The notes below the pieces were generated by a model that searched no databases, was not told the DNA's origin, and was given only the letters and a program-made list of their open reading frames with translations. Of a DNA stretch of 64,000 nucleotides, positions 43,994 to 56,600 are shown piece after piece. Made by a program: the position numbers and the translations under genes. Position 1 is the stretch's first letter. Each line of letters starts with the position of its first letter. The DNA lies in NCBI GenBank assembly GCA_000328365.1, contig KB298689.1, positions 58,143 through 122,142 of the forward strand, in the 5' to 3' direction. The DNA is from Capitella teleta. Lineage: Eukaryota; Annelida; Polychaeta; Capitellidae.

Positions 43994-46902
43994 CTAGCCC
44001 TCCGTGTAGGTGTCATTGAGCTTCTCAAATACCGGAATTGGGGGCACGACAGTACGGAATTTCTGGAAAAATCATGAATATGTTAATCGGCTTCTTACAC
44101 TAACAAGGAAAGATGAGAAGCAAAAGAGAACAATATCAAAAGCTTAAAAAAAAATGCTGCGTATTGAATGAATTTCTAGACAACACAATTAGCAAACCTT
44201 CCTTCCGATGACTATTATAAGGGGTAGAATCGTGCTGAGTTTATATGCAATCATGATTTCAAGCGTACAAACCTCGCTTGATCCGAATAACCATTTATCA
44301 GGGTATTCATGCCTGAAATAGGAGGTCCCGTAAGGCAAATGTCCAAATGATGAGGTCGAATGAAGCAAGGGTTCGTAGGCGTATGTTTTTCTCTTGCTCG
44401 GTTGGAACCTGGAATTGAAAATTTGAGACATGGGTTAAAAACAAAATTTTAAAAAGCGTACTTGATGTCTATCAAGCGATTGACCCATTCTTCTTGTTTC
44501 ATCTTCTCGCGTGCTTCATCCAATGAGTAGTAATTGCTTTCCACTCTTAGCGTCGGTTGGAAGGGTTTGTATCTCTGCTGTTGAACTTCACGAGGGTCAC
44601 GGAAAGGACCCTGTGGTGTGATACCAACATAAGGTAAAAATCACACGCTATAAGATATTATTAATACGAGGGTTGTTTGAAAAGTTCTCAGCCTAACATA
44701 GAATGCTCAATACTAGAGATGCGAAATTCGGAAGTTAGATAGAGCAACTATTCACAAGATCACACATAGCTTCATTATTTCACTGGCATAACCTATATTC
44801 AAGTAAAATTTCAACTTTCTGTGATAACGCGTTCTATGTTAGGCCGAGAACTTTTCGAACAACCCTCGTATATACCTGAGGTTTCCCATTCACAGGAGGA
44901 AGAACCTCTGGCTTCGGAAGATCGTAACGGCGCCAGCTGGGATCAAAGATTTTATCTTTGGATTTCTTTGGAGGATGAGGTGAAGGGGAATCCATCTTAG
45001 CATTGCGTAAATGGAATTCCATTTCATCAGGATACCTTCAGAAGAAGAGAGTGAATAATGCAATGATTTGCGCTCATGTCTCACGGTTTGTATGGTGAGT
45101 TGAAAACACCGGGTTGGACGACTGTGCTTAGCAAATAGTGATTCTTGCGAGAGAAAGTATCCAGTTTCTTCTTCTGATCGATGTCTTTTTTTATTTCTGT
45201 CATTTGTTCCTGTTGCTCAGCATATTCTTCCAACTCATTGCTGTCAAATCACAAGCAATTTAGCACAAAAGATCATCACACAGCTTCTCACTCACAGCAT
45301 GATTTCATTCTTGATTTTCAGTCCTTCCAAATATCGCTTACGGCTGTAATAATTTGAAACATACTTCCTAGTGTAGAAGCCTCTCCATGTTTTCTGAATC
45401 TGATAACACGTGGAATGATGAGAGGAAAGCACGTAACGAAATAAATAAACTTACTGTGGTTGCCATGCGGTGGTAATGCTTCATTTTCATGGCTAGGACA
45501 TGTTCCTATTAGAAGCCCATACAAATATACTTGATTAATTAACAATTAAAACTTACTTTCAGAATGCCTCTCACACGGTCACGACCCAAGAATCCTCTCC
45601 ATTGCCTTTGAATTTGCACTGCACATTGGTTGAGATATCTGTAAGGTATTCATGACAGGTACTGAAAGGCATAAATAAAGAACGCTCACTTCAGGTAGCT
45701 CCGCACTCTCACTCCTCTGAACCATGATTGAATCTTCAACGCGGCAAGAAATTCAGCTGATCGCAAGCGCTCTGCTTCACTGTTGTAGGAATAAAAAGAG
45801 AGATACTGAGAATTTTATGTTTGTGAATTACTACAAATGTTTGTGAAATATAGGTCTATAGGTAAGTCTTGCAGCTCCTCAGCCTTCTGTCTTGGCATTA
45901 TGATCAAAATGAAACACTTTCACGCATGGCACTGTTAATCATATCTCAGTAGTCCAAGTCATATCTACATAAAGTACCCAGGTACCCGACTTCATAAATT
46001 GGCACAATTAGGCTTTTAAAATTAACTTAATGACTTTTAAATGCATTCATGTCACTCAGGTATTCATAATTCATAATTCACTACTGCTCTAATGTAAAAC
46101 AGCAAAATTTCACGGCCCTAAATTTTCACAGTCGCGCCTATGGGAAAACTTTCCCGAATGAAAAGTTTGCAGTCGCACATATGTAACATATGTATGTCAT
46201 CTATGGTCATGGGCTGTCCAAAATTCACACATGAAACTTTCATGGTCACAAACATAACAAGTGTTTCCTGTCCCTAGAAATTTGGCTGTTTTACAGTATC
46301 AATAGTATCATAAAGGCTTAGGCCAATTAATACATTAGGCTAATACTGATGATTAGGCTTTGGTCGCTACCAGCCATTTACATTAAAACTGCTTTTATGA
46401 CAATATAGTACGTCTATATTATATTAAAGTGATTATTACTGTATAATATAGCCCTGTTTCCTCTTTCATGCCAATGAACTACTCAACTAGTAGTAGTAGT
46501 ATTCTTGGCAACTAATTTTATCACATATAATCGTGGCAATCGTGCCAATAAATGATCACTCGATCATGTACACTATACACTTACTTACTATACTTTTATT
46601 ATGTTATACTAACTGTGTGATTTTTACTGTATACTATACAGTATTAGTATTACTATTACAGTATTAGTATTACGCTACAGTGTAACTGTAAGTAATAAAC
46701 TATAAAGTATACTCATAAGGGTATTAATACTGTCATAGTGAATGATGGGTTGAAAATGTCTAGCAAGGAGAGCGGGTAAAATTAGCATATCTGGGTGAAA
46801 CAATTTATTTCCCTCCAAAGCACAGTAATCTCACTCAATTCGACGATATGATTCCTCCAATATTGCATCTTTTTCCAGTAAAAGTTTTATCATGGTCGCC
46901 AT
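43994..46902 (-). CDS. SPATA17: SPATA17, IQ-motif axonemal protein
   Basis: Ten exons: 46835-46902, 45690-45779, 45557-45638, 45455-45505, 45296-45399, 45085-45240, 44876-45035, 44462-44610, 44273-44408, 43994-44062. The product is 354 aa (human 361), starting MATMIKLLLEKDAILEESYR. Three IQ motifs: AALKIQSWFRGVRVRSYLK, AVQIQRQWRGFLGRDRVRG and ATTIQKTWRGFYTRKYVSN. They are followed by the family-specific KNHYLLSTVVQPGVFNSPYK, PEVLPPVNGKPQGPFRDP, REKMKQEEWVNRLID and KFRTVVPPIPVFEKLN. It is a calmodulin-binding protein of cilia and sperm flagella. All introns except the first (about 1.05 kb) are short. A MITE fills the intron between the 44876 and 44610 exons and touches its donor. The gene is head to head with the CIMIP6-like gene. 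Confidence 0.96.
44667..44868. mobile_element. mariner-type MITE inside SPATA17
   Basis: 202 bp with roughly 40-bp terminal inverted repeats beginning CGAGGGTTGTTTGAAAAGTT on the left and CGAGGGTTGTTCGAAAAGTT on the right (other strand). They continue CTCRGCCTAACATAGAAYGC and are flanked by TA on both sides (44665-44666 and 44869-44870). No coding content. Its right end is 6 bp from the splice donor of the upstream exon. Confidence 0.95.
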
Positions 46903-47215
46903 CTTGGCATTATCGTTTGATCGCTGCTTAGCAACGACGCTGAACAGCTGTCGTAAACTGAGTTGAAATACCCTTTTTTAAATTTGTGAAGAAAACATCT
47001 GGCCACTCAATAGGTTGAGCTATAAAATTAAATCTCAATTAAATTGTTCAAATATTCCTCAAATAATTTAAGAATTGGATGATTTTATTTCACCACATTA
47101 TTTCACTTTACGACATAGCGACCTCGAAACAACATGGCGGACTAAGTGAACTTATGCGATTTCTTGCTTTGATATAAGTTTAAGTCTTTTTCCGCCGTTC
47201 AATCATCCGTCAATC
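46903..47215. promoter_or_regulatory. Putative bidirectional promoter SPATA17 / CIMIP6-like
   Basis: Only 313 bp separate the two divergent start codons, so both core promoters and 5' UTRs must lie here. Near the SPATA17 side is GCTGCTTAGCAAC (46923-46935), an imperfect match to the RFX X-box (GTTGCC..GGCAAC type, read on either strand). RFX factors drive ciliary genes in animals. The site call is an inference from one 13-bp match. Confidence 0.45.
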
Positions 47216-50100
47216 ATGGCACAAACTGCAACAGACATGTTCACGAGCCCAATGGCTCGTAAAAAGCGAGTCATGGATAAGTATGAGTGAGTGACATTCC
47301 AGAAATCATTCCTTTTCAGTTGCAGGTAGTGTCAGTTGCTGAGTTGTGTAGAATCATAACGCACTTTGAAACTTTTCTCGTTCATTAACAATTAAGTACT
47401 GCGATATATCAAGGATATCCAGAGGACATTCCGACGAACTTCTTGTGGGTTGTTCATAGTTTTAGTAACTAGAATTATAAGAATTTATCTAATCTGAATC
47501 TGGATCATAGCACTTCATTACATTTAATTTAACAGAAATTGTTTTGCTCAGATTGGTCAAACCCAAAATTTTAAATAGGGAGCAATATAGACCACGGAGT
47601 CCCCGCTGATATGTACTAGCTGCCTCTGATTGGACGATTAGCCAGCCGCCGCCGATTGCTGCCGTCGGCCAGCCGCTATCAGCCGATTACGTCAACAGCG
47701 GCTCTCAGCCGATTCAATCCATATATATATTTTATATTCAGTATTATAAGAAGTTATCATTTGTACAAGTCTTTATTGTGTTTATGGTATTTTTTATATA
47801 CTTACCATCTGAGCTATCAGTGGAAGTAGATTTTATTCAGTTTACTTCATTTAATTAATATAAGGATTTATGCCATACTTTATGTATGCCCATACATATG
47901 CATGTGCGAGGCTTGTCCTAAAATATATCGGACTGACATAGGATGCGCAATATACGAGTGCATACTAGAGTTAATGTAAAATATTCCTTCACAAGTACTA
48001 TAGTAGATCATTTGTTACTAGCAACATGTATATTACTTGTAAGTAGTACCTGGCATTAAGCCTACCACTATTTGATTGATTGTTCTTTAACTATTATACC
48101 TTACAGCACTGCTGAACCCTCATTTCAGAATTCGGAGGCCAAAAATAATTTGTATTGGCCTCTCATAACACTTGGTTCATTACACTGTTTGTCTACATGC
48201 ATTTCTTTTGTTGGTCTGAAAAATGAGGGAAATTCTGTTAATTTTTCTGCAATTGTTAGTGTTCAAAATTAAAGTCCATTGAGGAGATCATCATATTTCC
48301 CTTTTATTTGCTCCAAACCTGACCTACGAAGAGTGTTCTTATGTTGCTATGTATTGCGCCTCAATAAGGCACAGTCTAATTCACTCATTATTATATATTT
48401 ATTTTTCTTACGTAAACTATTTCCTTGTTTTGTGTTTCTTTTCTGTTTCGTTTTTCTTGTTCTCTCATATATCAAAAAATTGCAAAAGATTACTTGCGAA
48501 TAAAATGCTATATATATTAGTTAAGCTATTTACATGTAACACAGAGGTTGCCCAACAATTGCAAACCGAGATATTAAAAACCGTGAATTTCTCATTCAAG
48601 ATCCTGATGCAACAACTTATTCGGTTCGTCATCCTATTTCCTTTTCCATCCTGTTCCTCTATTTGCTTCCTCTTCCCGCTGCATATATCATTTGCTTGCC
48701 ATAAAAGAGTTAATTAGAATCTTGCTGAATTTGCGTGAGCAGACACAACAAACGAAGTGATGATGGTGATTATGATGTTCATGGTTAAAAATTATGTTTT
48801 TGAAGTTTATGAAACGCCCTAAACCTCTTGAACTTGAGTCAAGCATGAGAGTATAATTCAGTGAGACATCATAGGATTTGGAAATCGTCCAATCTCAAAA
48901 TTACCACATTAGTACCACATGTAGAGAGTAATGCATGTTTGTGTTAACTAATGGCGTCATTATACGTATAGGATGATATAGCAACCATTGCCAAGCCACT
49001 CCAAGCTGCTGCTAGCCACCGATCACAATGCTGAGCTGATATTTCTGATTGGTGGAGCGGCTTAAGCAGCTAGCCGGTCATTTTTACTGCAGCCAGCCGA
49101 TTCTGGCTAATTACAATCTGCTCCAGGGTCTAGAGCAATAAAAATGATGAATACAATGTCAAGAAATGAAATCGTTTATTCTGCTGTGTGTATTTGTGAC
49201 AATTGTCATTATTTCCAATTTTCTTCCAGACCAAATTCCTACAGAGTGATAAGTGTAGATGCTGAAAGTATCGATTTTGAACGCAGTGGATTTCTACCTC
49301 CCCTGCACAGCAAGACTGAAAGCAACGTAATTGGCCAGGGACCTTCAGGAAACCGTCCCGCTTATGGTTACCGTAGCAATCGTCCTAATCCTACAAATGT
49401 CAACTTTCTTCGACACGATGTTGCTCTTCTGAATGAACCAGTGTGCAATGTGTATACGTCAGCAACACACAATAACCAAGCCAACTGGTGGCCTCACCAA
49501 TCATCTACTGAACCGCATGCCCCGGCTCCCTACACTTTTAACACGACTGTGCGCGAAGACTTCCAATACCATGGGGCAGGTGTTAAGCGAAGCACGCGAC
49601 ATTCCTGCAATCCTGATAAGCAACCTGCTCTTGGATCTGGTACGAAATATAATTGCTTTGGGGAATATTCATTTTAATTCATTTTCTATTGTCTGTTTTC
49701 TTGAGCTGCTTTATTTTTATTTTTAGTTCCGGTTAACTTTCTTCGCAAATCAGATGGCAAGCAGCGTCTGCTGAAAGAAGGCTTCTCGTACGAACATCAA
49801 TACAATTGTCGCACAGATCCACAATACCCACCAAGGGGCAAGGTGAATATTTGATCAGCTTTGAATCGTTCATCTTAATGCAAAACTCTATTTCAGCGCC
49901 ATGGTGCCTTTGTTTGGGACGAGTTCTCACCATATGAAACCCAAAAAATGCTGCGACATTTCGGATATGTTGCTGACAAAAATGAACAAACGCAACCATC
50001 TTCCATTGGCGATAAAAACAGCTCAACTTCTTCTGCAGCGTCACCCCCTAAGACTTCTTCTGTGAGTGATGTATCCCCTCAAGTTTCTAAAGTAGAGTGA
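47216..50100 (+). CDS. C2orf73 (CIMIP6)-like ciliary protein, tentative
   Basis: Four exons: 47216-47286, 49230-49639, 49727-49842, 49897-50100, with phases agreeing and 266 aa. It starts MAQTATDMFTSPMARKKRVM. It has no membrane segment or known enzyme motif. The recognisable pattern is VNFLRHDVALLNEPVCNVYT, then NWWPHQSS, VREDFQYHG, PVNFLRKSDGKQRLLKEGFS, then YEHQYNCRT and GKRHGAFVWDEF, which I associate with C2orf73/CIMIP6, a ciliary microtubule inner protein. The Ser/Thr-rich tail is variable. Sharing a 313-bp promoter with SPATA17 supports a ciliary role. Intron 1 (1.94 kb) holds mobile DNA. The last 104 bp recur at 62732-62835. The structure is certain; the family name is moderately sure. 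Confidence 0.75.
47589..47720 (+). repeat. GC-rich dispersed repeat (TAGACC...GGAG family)
   Basis: Starts TAGACCACGGAGTCCCCGC and carries GCCAGCCGCCGCCGATT and CAGCCGATT motifs typical of the family at 33838 and 48960-49133. Lies in intron 1 of the CIMIP6-like gene. Confidence 0.5.
47917..47975 (+). mobile_element. mariner-type MITE end, degraded
   Basis: GCGAGGCTTGTCCTAAAATA then TATCGGACTGACATAGGATG and CGCAATA parallels the left end of the MITEs at 44667 and 19918. The matching right end was not found. Confidence 0.6.
48960..49133 (-). repeat. GC-rich dispersed repeat, inverted copy of 33838
   Basis: The complement starts TAGACCCTGGAGCAGATTGT and follows the 33838 copy for about 150 bp. 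It ends about 95 bp before exon 2 of the CIMIP6-like gene. Confidence 0.75.
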
Positions 50101-50442
50101 GTCTTAATTACGCTAAATTAATTAAGTTCCGGCATCAGGGAAAGAATTATGTGAATGAATTCTCCTACGCTGGTTGTTGCGGTGCCTTCACTTAAAATTT
50201 GTCTTCAAATTTTTAGTGCTTTGACTTTTGATCTCTTGTTTTTATTTACACCACTGTTAAAAAAGTCTTGATAATCTAGTATATATTACTGTTGCCTTTA
50301 CTTGTACTAAATCAGTATTCTTATAGATCGCTAAGTGATTGTGCCAAAATATTTAGCTGTATTTACATGTGATGTATTATATCTATATTTATTGTGAAAT
50401 AACTCTCAGACCCTCTGTGATACCCATTGCGCAGTATTATGC

Positions 50443-50448
50443 AATAAA
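50443..50448 (+). promoter_or_regulatory. Likely polyadenylation signal of the CIMIP6-like gene
   Basis: AATAAA about 340 bp past the stop and about 60 bp before the convergent PLAT gene's stop. The same hexamer is preserved in the second copy at about 63178. Confidence 0.45.
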
Positions 50449-50509
50449 AATGATTGATCTTGCAATAGATTTGTACTTAATTTATGAGATTGAACACATA
50501 GCTTTATGA

Positions 50510-52929
50510 TTAATTATTCAGCTGATAAAAGGTAGTGATGGTTGCCGGTTTCAGTGAGCGCGATATTTGGCCATCGTCTTCGTCTTCTGCCAACCAACGG
50601 TTACAGTTGAAGACGTATTCATCGCACATAGGGACACGTCCTTCCTTTCCCTTTGTAGCTTTGTCACTGAGCAATTTCCGTCCTCGTCTTCTCGAGTCCT
50701 CTTCATCAGAATCATCTCGCCGTTTACTCCGGAATTTACCCTCATCATCACTCTCTTCTTCGGACGCAGTTTGCATTTTCTCCATAATTTCCATCTTTGA
50801 GAAGTATTTCCGTAATGTGAGCTATTAATGTGAGAATGTAATGAGAAAGGAAGTTTACAAATACTGGATACTCACTTCTGCTAAGTACCAACCAGCGCCA
50901 AGTCCAGAGTTATCGTGTCGTACGAGGATCTTCTTCACAGTACCAACGTTATCTGCTTGAATCTGTGATTTACACAGTAATTTGGCTGAATACGACTCTG
51001 GCTATGATTATCACCGTAAATTTATCAGTTTGGCCTTTCTCGAAAGAATCTTGTCCATTGTTGAGTTCCACCTCTCTTGCTGTGCCGTTTTCACCGAATA
51101 TTTTGATGTAAACTTTGGCATCAGTTCCTGCGTATGTAGCGTTCCCTGTGAGTACTTTCACCTCATATTTCACGAGATCTGCATAAGGAAAAAAATAGTT
51201 AATAAATTCCTGACATGAAATTGTGCCTCACTTCTGTCTTTCTGTTTGCCAGAGTGAGAGGTTTTTTTACTTAGTGGGCTCAAGTAGCGGAACGTCTTTC
51301 CTCCATCATCACTGCTTATCCAATCTCCGCAGGGGAAACGGAAAATTTTACCAGTTCCTGATTCCTCAATGATAATCATCTCGAGAAACCAGGAGGGATT
51401 TTTTCCTTGATCATCGTGTGCAATTCTGAGACAGATTGAAACAGAAATTATGGAATTTTAGATATTTTTAGCTTACTTAATATTTGAGATATTTCCGAGG
51501 TCTTCCGCAGTGACAAAGAATATATTTTCAGATCCTTTTTTGAAAGATTCATTTTTGTGTTTCAAAGGGAATGTCTGGCTTCTCCCGTTTTGACCATATA
51601 TGGTCAAAGTGACATTCGCAGTGGTGCCTGATCTTGATTCCTTCCCAGTTATAACTCGGACTTTGTAATCTGTGGAGTACTACCCTCTAGAAATTGTTGC
51701 ATTTGACGTGCATGCCATACCTCTAGTTTCCGTCTCCTTGGGACTGCCTTTCAGATCACGCCTCATTCTACGCTCACCAACATGACAAGATAACCATTGA
51801 TCACAAGGAAACACCCAAGTTCCACTCTCTTCTCCTTTAACTATAGTCAGCTCAACATCTTGTAAATGCCAACTCTGCGTTTTTTCTGTACCATCATGCT
51901 GCATACACAAACATGTTATTACAACTAGAATGAAGTCATCAACCTTAATCATGCCTCAATTGTGATGTACTTAGGATCACCGACATCAGACCCTCGCAAG
52001 TGGAAGACCTCTTCGCTGCGGCTCCCGAAACAAAATCTCCCAGTCCTACGTCGGGTCAGTGGAAACTTCTGCGTAGATCTTTTACGTCCATGAATCTGTA
52101 TCTGTACCTGTGGCATAGCGAACGTTGAAGCATCTATAATTCACAGCGTGAGTAAAACTGACTTTAGCGCTCGTCCCAGCATCGTCTCTCTTCGAAGTGC
52201 GTACAATAACTTTGTAAATAACCTCCGCTGCGTCCTGTTTTGGCGCTGCCTTCTTCTGGGGAATAAACGGCGCTGGGGCCACGTAATGCACACGTGGCTT
52301 TGGCTTCTTCTTCTCTTTCAACTGAAGACCTCTCTGAAAGAAGACCACGGTTGATCTAGAAGGAGGTCACATTCAAGGTCACTCACTCTGGCTAGATGTC
52401 GCTGGTGCTCTTCAAGCGTGGTGCATAAGTAGCACATTAAATGCCCTTTAAGTCAGATAAGATAATTGTATCATATAATCTATAATAATAAACAGAGCTC
52501 CCACCTTTGTTTTCTTCTGGCTTCTTTGTTTCTTTCTTACTCAAGAACATAGCGTTTGTCTCCTCCCATTTGGGTAGCGTGTAACCAGGGCTGTCATCCC
52601 AGCTCCACACATCACCTTCCACTGTTTAAATTACCAAAATTACTCAATTTGAATCTCATTGTCATACTAATTATATACGCACGCTTGATTTTCCCAGAGT
52701 GCCAATGCTCCATTGCTAGACCATAGCAAGCATCCGCGTTCTCCAATTTTTGCCTGAGTTGTTTCATATTTTGTTGAGTTTGTTTATCCAAATTGAGCAG
52801 AGAAGGACTGTAGAGCTGATTGACCGGGTGTTCTGCCTGATGGTCAGTTAATGACCGGGCTTCGTATCCATGGGGATGATAGCCGCTGGGGAAACTAATT
52901 CCCTCATGGGGGTCATAGTGGTGACCCAT
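50510..52929 (-). CDS. LOXHD1-like protein with three PLAT domains
   Basis: Eleven exons: 52683-52929, 52505-52621, 52387-52409, 52163-52333, 51955-52107, 51721-51898, 51477-51669, 51232-51425, 51015-51178, 50876-50962, 50510-50821. The chain is 612 aa in frame, starting MGHHYDPHEGISFPSGYH. After a 165-residue N-terminus come three PLAT/LH2 beta-sandwich domains. Each has KV.(V)..G....GT.A.V.(I).(I)(Y/F)G, then (I)..(R/A)HD and W.L, then a CD.W/CNRWL end: EYKVLTG-type YEVKVLTGNATYAGTDAKVY, DYKVRVITGKESRSGTTANV and YKVIVRTSKRDDAGTSAKV. An acidic/arginine-rich insert (SEEESDDEGKFRSKRRDDSD) sits inside the last domain. LOXHD1 has about 15 PLAT repeats and works at hair-cell and ciliary membranes; this is a short relative. 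Exon 3 (23 nt) and the GC donor of exon 5 (GAG|GCATGA) are inferred from phase. Confidence 0.88.
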
Positions 52930-53623
52930 TTTAATTCATGAGACCCTGTGATAAAAATTTTCATCTATAGAGTTTTTCTTGGTCTATTTTCACATTCTAC
53001 TAATGTATCATCATGATGATGATAATTTGCATGTCAGCATTTTATATTTTTACTTTATTTTAGGAATTTGTAGTCAACCAAAGAATGAATGAAAAAAAAA
53101 TGCCACCAGTGACTTACAAACAACTTATTAACATAAATTAATTCAATCAATTCTGAATCAAAACGTACTCCTGGATCCTTGAGACGGAAATATTAACGAT
53201 AGCTCACGCAAAAAAAACCGTTTGTTTACATCGTTGCTAGCTTGAAAGATCTAAGTACCATCAGAAATTCCATAAGCCTAAATACCATCACATATTCCTA
53301 AAATTTATGCATTCAACCTAAAGCAAAAATAATTAAGGGGTTTGCAATTATTCCTAGAAAAAAAAAAACCAGTCCCATTCTTAACTTAGAGAAAATGATC
53401 AGAATGTGGAAATAATTCAAATAAGGATACCAGTAACTAAAGCCAGCATGGAATAAGTTATGATTTCAGAGAAAGTGCGTTATGATTTCAATGCAGGATA
53501 ATTTCTCCCCTTTTAAGTACAAAAAACTTCAAAGAAATATAAAACATCAACTTTTAATCCAGTAAGAAATGAATAAACATGAAATGCACAGATCTTTGGG
53601 GGCAAACAAGAATTTTTTTTCTT
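52930..53623. other. Intergenic between PLAT gene and NUP133
   Basis: No coding segment recognised. It must contain the PLAT gene promoter and the NUP133 3' UTR, since both genes run on the minus strand. A-rich at 53092-53100 and 53358-53368. Confidence 0.5.
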
Positions 53624-56600
53624 TCACTTGGCCATCATTCTTTGAATCTGCTCAAAAGCTGTCCCCAGGAAAAAGCGGAAGGTTTTGTTTGAAGAGAGAC
53701 CTTGCAGCTCATCACTCGACAACAAACGGTCTAAATTGGGCAGCCTGGTCGCAAGATCCATATCTGAAACAAACAAAATTTCAATTAAACAAAAAAACTT
53801 CTCAAGGAATTTAAACCTTCAGCGATTGCCAGCTCAACAGTTCTGAAGAAGACGGTCCTCTTGCATGCTGTCTCAGCCTCTGTGGAGTCAAGATCTGTCC
53901 AACTGCCATACGATTAAGAGTATTTAAAATTAGTGCAAAAGAGAAACAGAGCTACTGACCTGTCTCGGAGTATTGCCCTGCTCCATATTAACATCAGCAA
54001 GCGATCAAAATCTGCACGCCCGTCCTAACAGAGAATTTTTATTATTTCAACTTTTTTTAATAATTTCTTTTAAGAAAAACGCAAATAAAAGTTTGTAGAA
54101 TACATAATTCTTATGCCTTACCTTAGGCAGAAACTCAAGTAAATCGAGCGCCTTTTTAAAATCAAATTCCATGGCATCAACATTGAGTTCGCCGGTGAAC
54201 AGTTCAATCAACTCCTCAGCAGAAAAAACTCTGAATTTTTCAACATCCAAAGCGAGACCCTTGAAGAAAATTAAAACGCATTTGTATAATAGCATAAATG
54301 GCCCCATAGAACATCATACCTCAATGACAGACTCTGGTAGCTGTTCCTGGTGCAGCATCAGGGTCTGTTCTCGCTGAATTTCTAAAAGGAAAAACAATTA
54401 GCACAATTCATAAATTCAAGTAATTAACTCTTACCCTCCCAGTTGTTGGCGATGATATCAGGAGGATCCTCTGATGCAAGAGCTGCGAGTTTACTCAGAC
54501 TGAGAAGAGTTTTCTTCTTGGAAAAGATTTTCTCCTCCTCTTTTGCCAAATCAAATAAAGTAGCATGAGCCTTGAGAAAAAAGAATTACAGCCACGGTCA
54601 AAAACACTGCACATGATATCTGAATACCTGCAGGAAATTTCCCATAGCGATATTATGCAGCCAGCTCATGTATTTGTGCTCATCAGTCTGCAGAAAGCGG
54701 CCCAGCTGCGGCATCTGAGACAGCCGGTCGCAGCTGAGCAGTTTACCACGTTTTCCTTCATCCACGTACCATTTAAAGACGAAATCAGAGAAACCCTACA
54801 AGTGAAAATCAGAAATGGAAATGCAATTTAAGTGGAGTGCACTAACCCTATTTCCAAACTGCTCCATGTATCTACTGAGTCGCTGCTGGTCGTCCGTCTC
54901 CTCACAGAGCTGAACTAAAGTAGCAAAGTCACAGTACTTCTCCGCTAAGGATGCTGCTCTCTCGTGTTGCTTCATCTCAAGGAAGGGCGCCAGCAGTAGA
55001 GACCTCTGGCCTTCGTACTGACGTACTAACTCCATGTAACGCACATTCTGCCCACCGCTCTGCTTCACAGAATCCAACTGTATCCGAAAGCCGTCCAGTA
55101 TAGCGTCAGTCAGCTGCAGCAGCTGTTCAATCAGCAGCTGCCTCTGATGGCTGTCCTGAGCTTCTGGCAGAGCATTCTCCACAGTCATCGCATGCTGCCT
55201 AGAGAGCAGTCCCCGCATTCCCCCAGGACCCTCAGATGCTGTCCACGGAAGGTGCTCTGGTTCACTGACTTGAGCCTCTGGTGCAAATTCCTGGCCGTTC
55301 TTCTGTCTAAATTGACTAACTTCAAATAGCATGCTCTGTAAATATGTAGGAAGCATGAAACGTTTAATCTTGTCAGCTAATCCTTACGCAGAGAATGCTG
55401 TTCACGCTGGCAATGAGCTCCACAAGAGCAGTAGGGGGCAGATCACCAAACAGGCTCTCTTCTTCGTGAACCTGCATCAGGCGTAAAATATCATCAACAC
55501 GCGAGACTTCTCTGTAGAAGATGTCCTGGTGGGTGAGACCGCTGGGTGGCTGTTCTGTTTGACCTCTCTGCACTAGAACCTTCTCAATACACGAATCCAC
55601 CAATTGCGCATAGCTGAGACACACACCAAGATAGGTTAAGAGATTCAAGCTCAACGGTTCGCTTACTCTGCGTGCTGCATACGCAGACCTCTTGCAGCCA
55701 CCACCTTCTCAGCATGCTCCTGCAGGAGAAGTCTGGTCGCCATGGGAGCCTCACGTACAGTTACGCTTCCAAGCTAAACATGCACACAACATCAATTAAA
55801 TGCGGAACTGTCAGTCGAAATACTCACTCTGGGCCACAGATCAACCGAGTGAAGGAATTTAGTGAACAGATTGTGAGCTTTGAGTTTATCTTCCAGTTGG
55901 TGAAGTAGAATCAAAGACGCTGTGCTGGATGCTCCATCTGTGGACAGCTTAAAAGGTTTACTTCATGCGCATTCAATTTCTCCCACATACCATGAGGAAC
56001 AGACTCAGCCCATCTGGGATCTGAAGCCGGGAAATCGTCAACCATTTCCTGAGAGAGCTGAGAGACAAGGGAATCCATAGCTGAATCGACATCCTTGGAA
56101 GCAGGAAGCCCGGGAGGGAAGAGCTCTTGGATGAGGGCTTGGGCCCGGGTCATAATGCCACGACCAGCGTGAAGGAACGCTGCTTTGAACCGAGCCATCT
56201 CATCGTCACTCAAAGTCATATCTAGCAGTCTCTCCCCAGTGCTCACCAGGCAAGTCTGTGAAATCAGGTTGTAAAATAGGAGCTTCAATGATGAAGCGCT
56301 TACGTCAATTCGAACACTGGTGTCCAGGAAAGACTCGCTGCCCATTGCTTCCTCCTGCTGAGCTTGACCTCCTTTCCGGATGGTCACCAAGCCGAATTTA
56401 TCAGACAGAAAAATGACCTGTTTGTCGATAACGCCTGCATGAGAAACAAGGGTAATAAATAAATAAATAAAACCATTAACGGCTGAGCATTTACCAAAAC
56501 CAAGAATGCTGTCTCCTGGAGTGGAGAACTCCACTTTGTCGACCGGTTGTGAGGATCCGTTCACTGTGCGACAGAATTATCATCCAGAAATGCACAGTTG

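Noticed and set aside
50535-50828. Plus-strand 97-codon frame over the PLAT gene end (also at 63270-63563)
   Set aside because: It is antisense to a confident exon. Its open length reflects the acidic/Ser-rich codons on the other strand.
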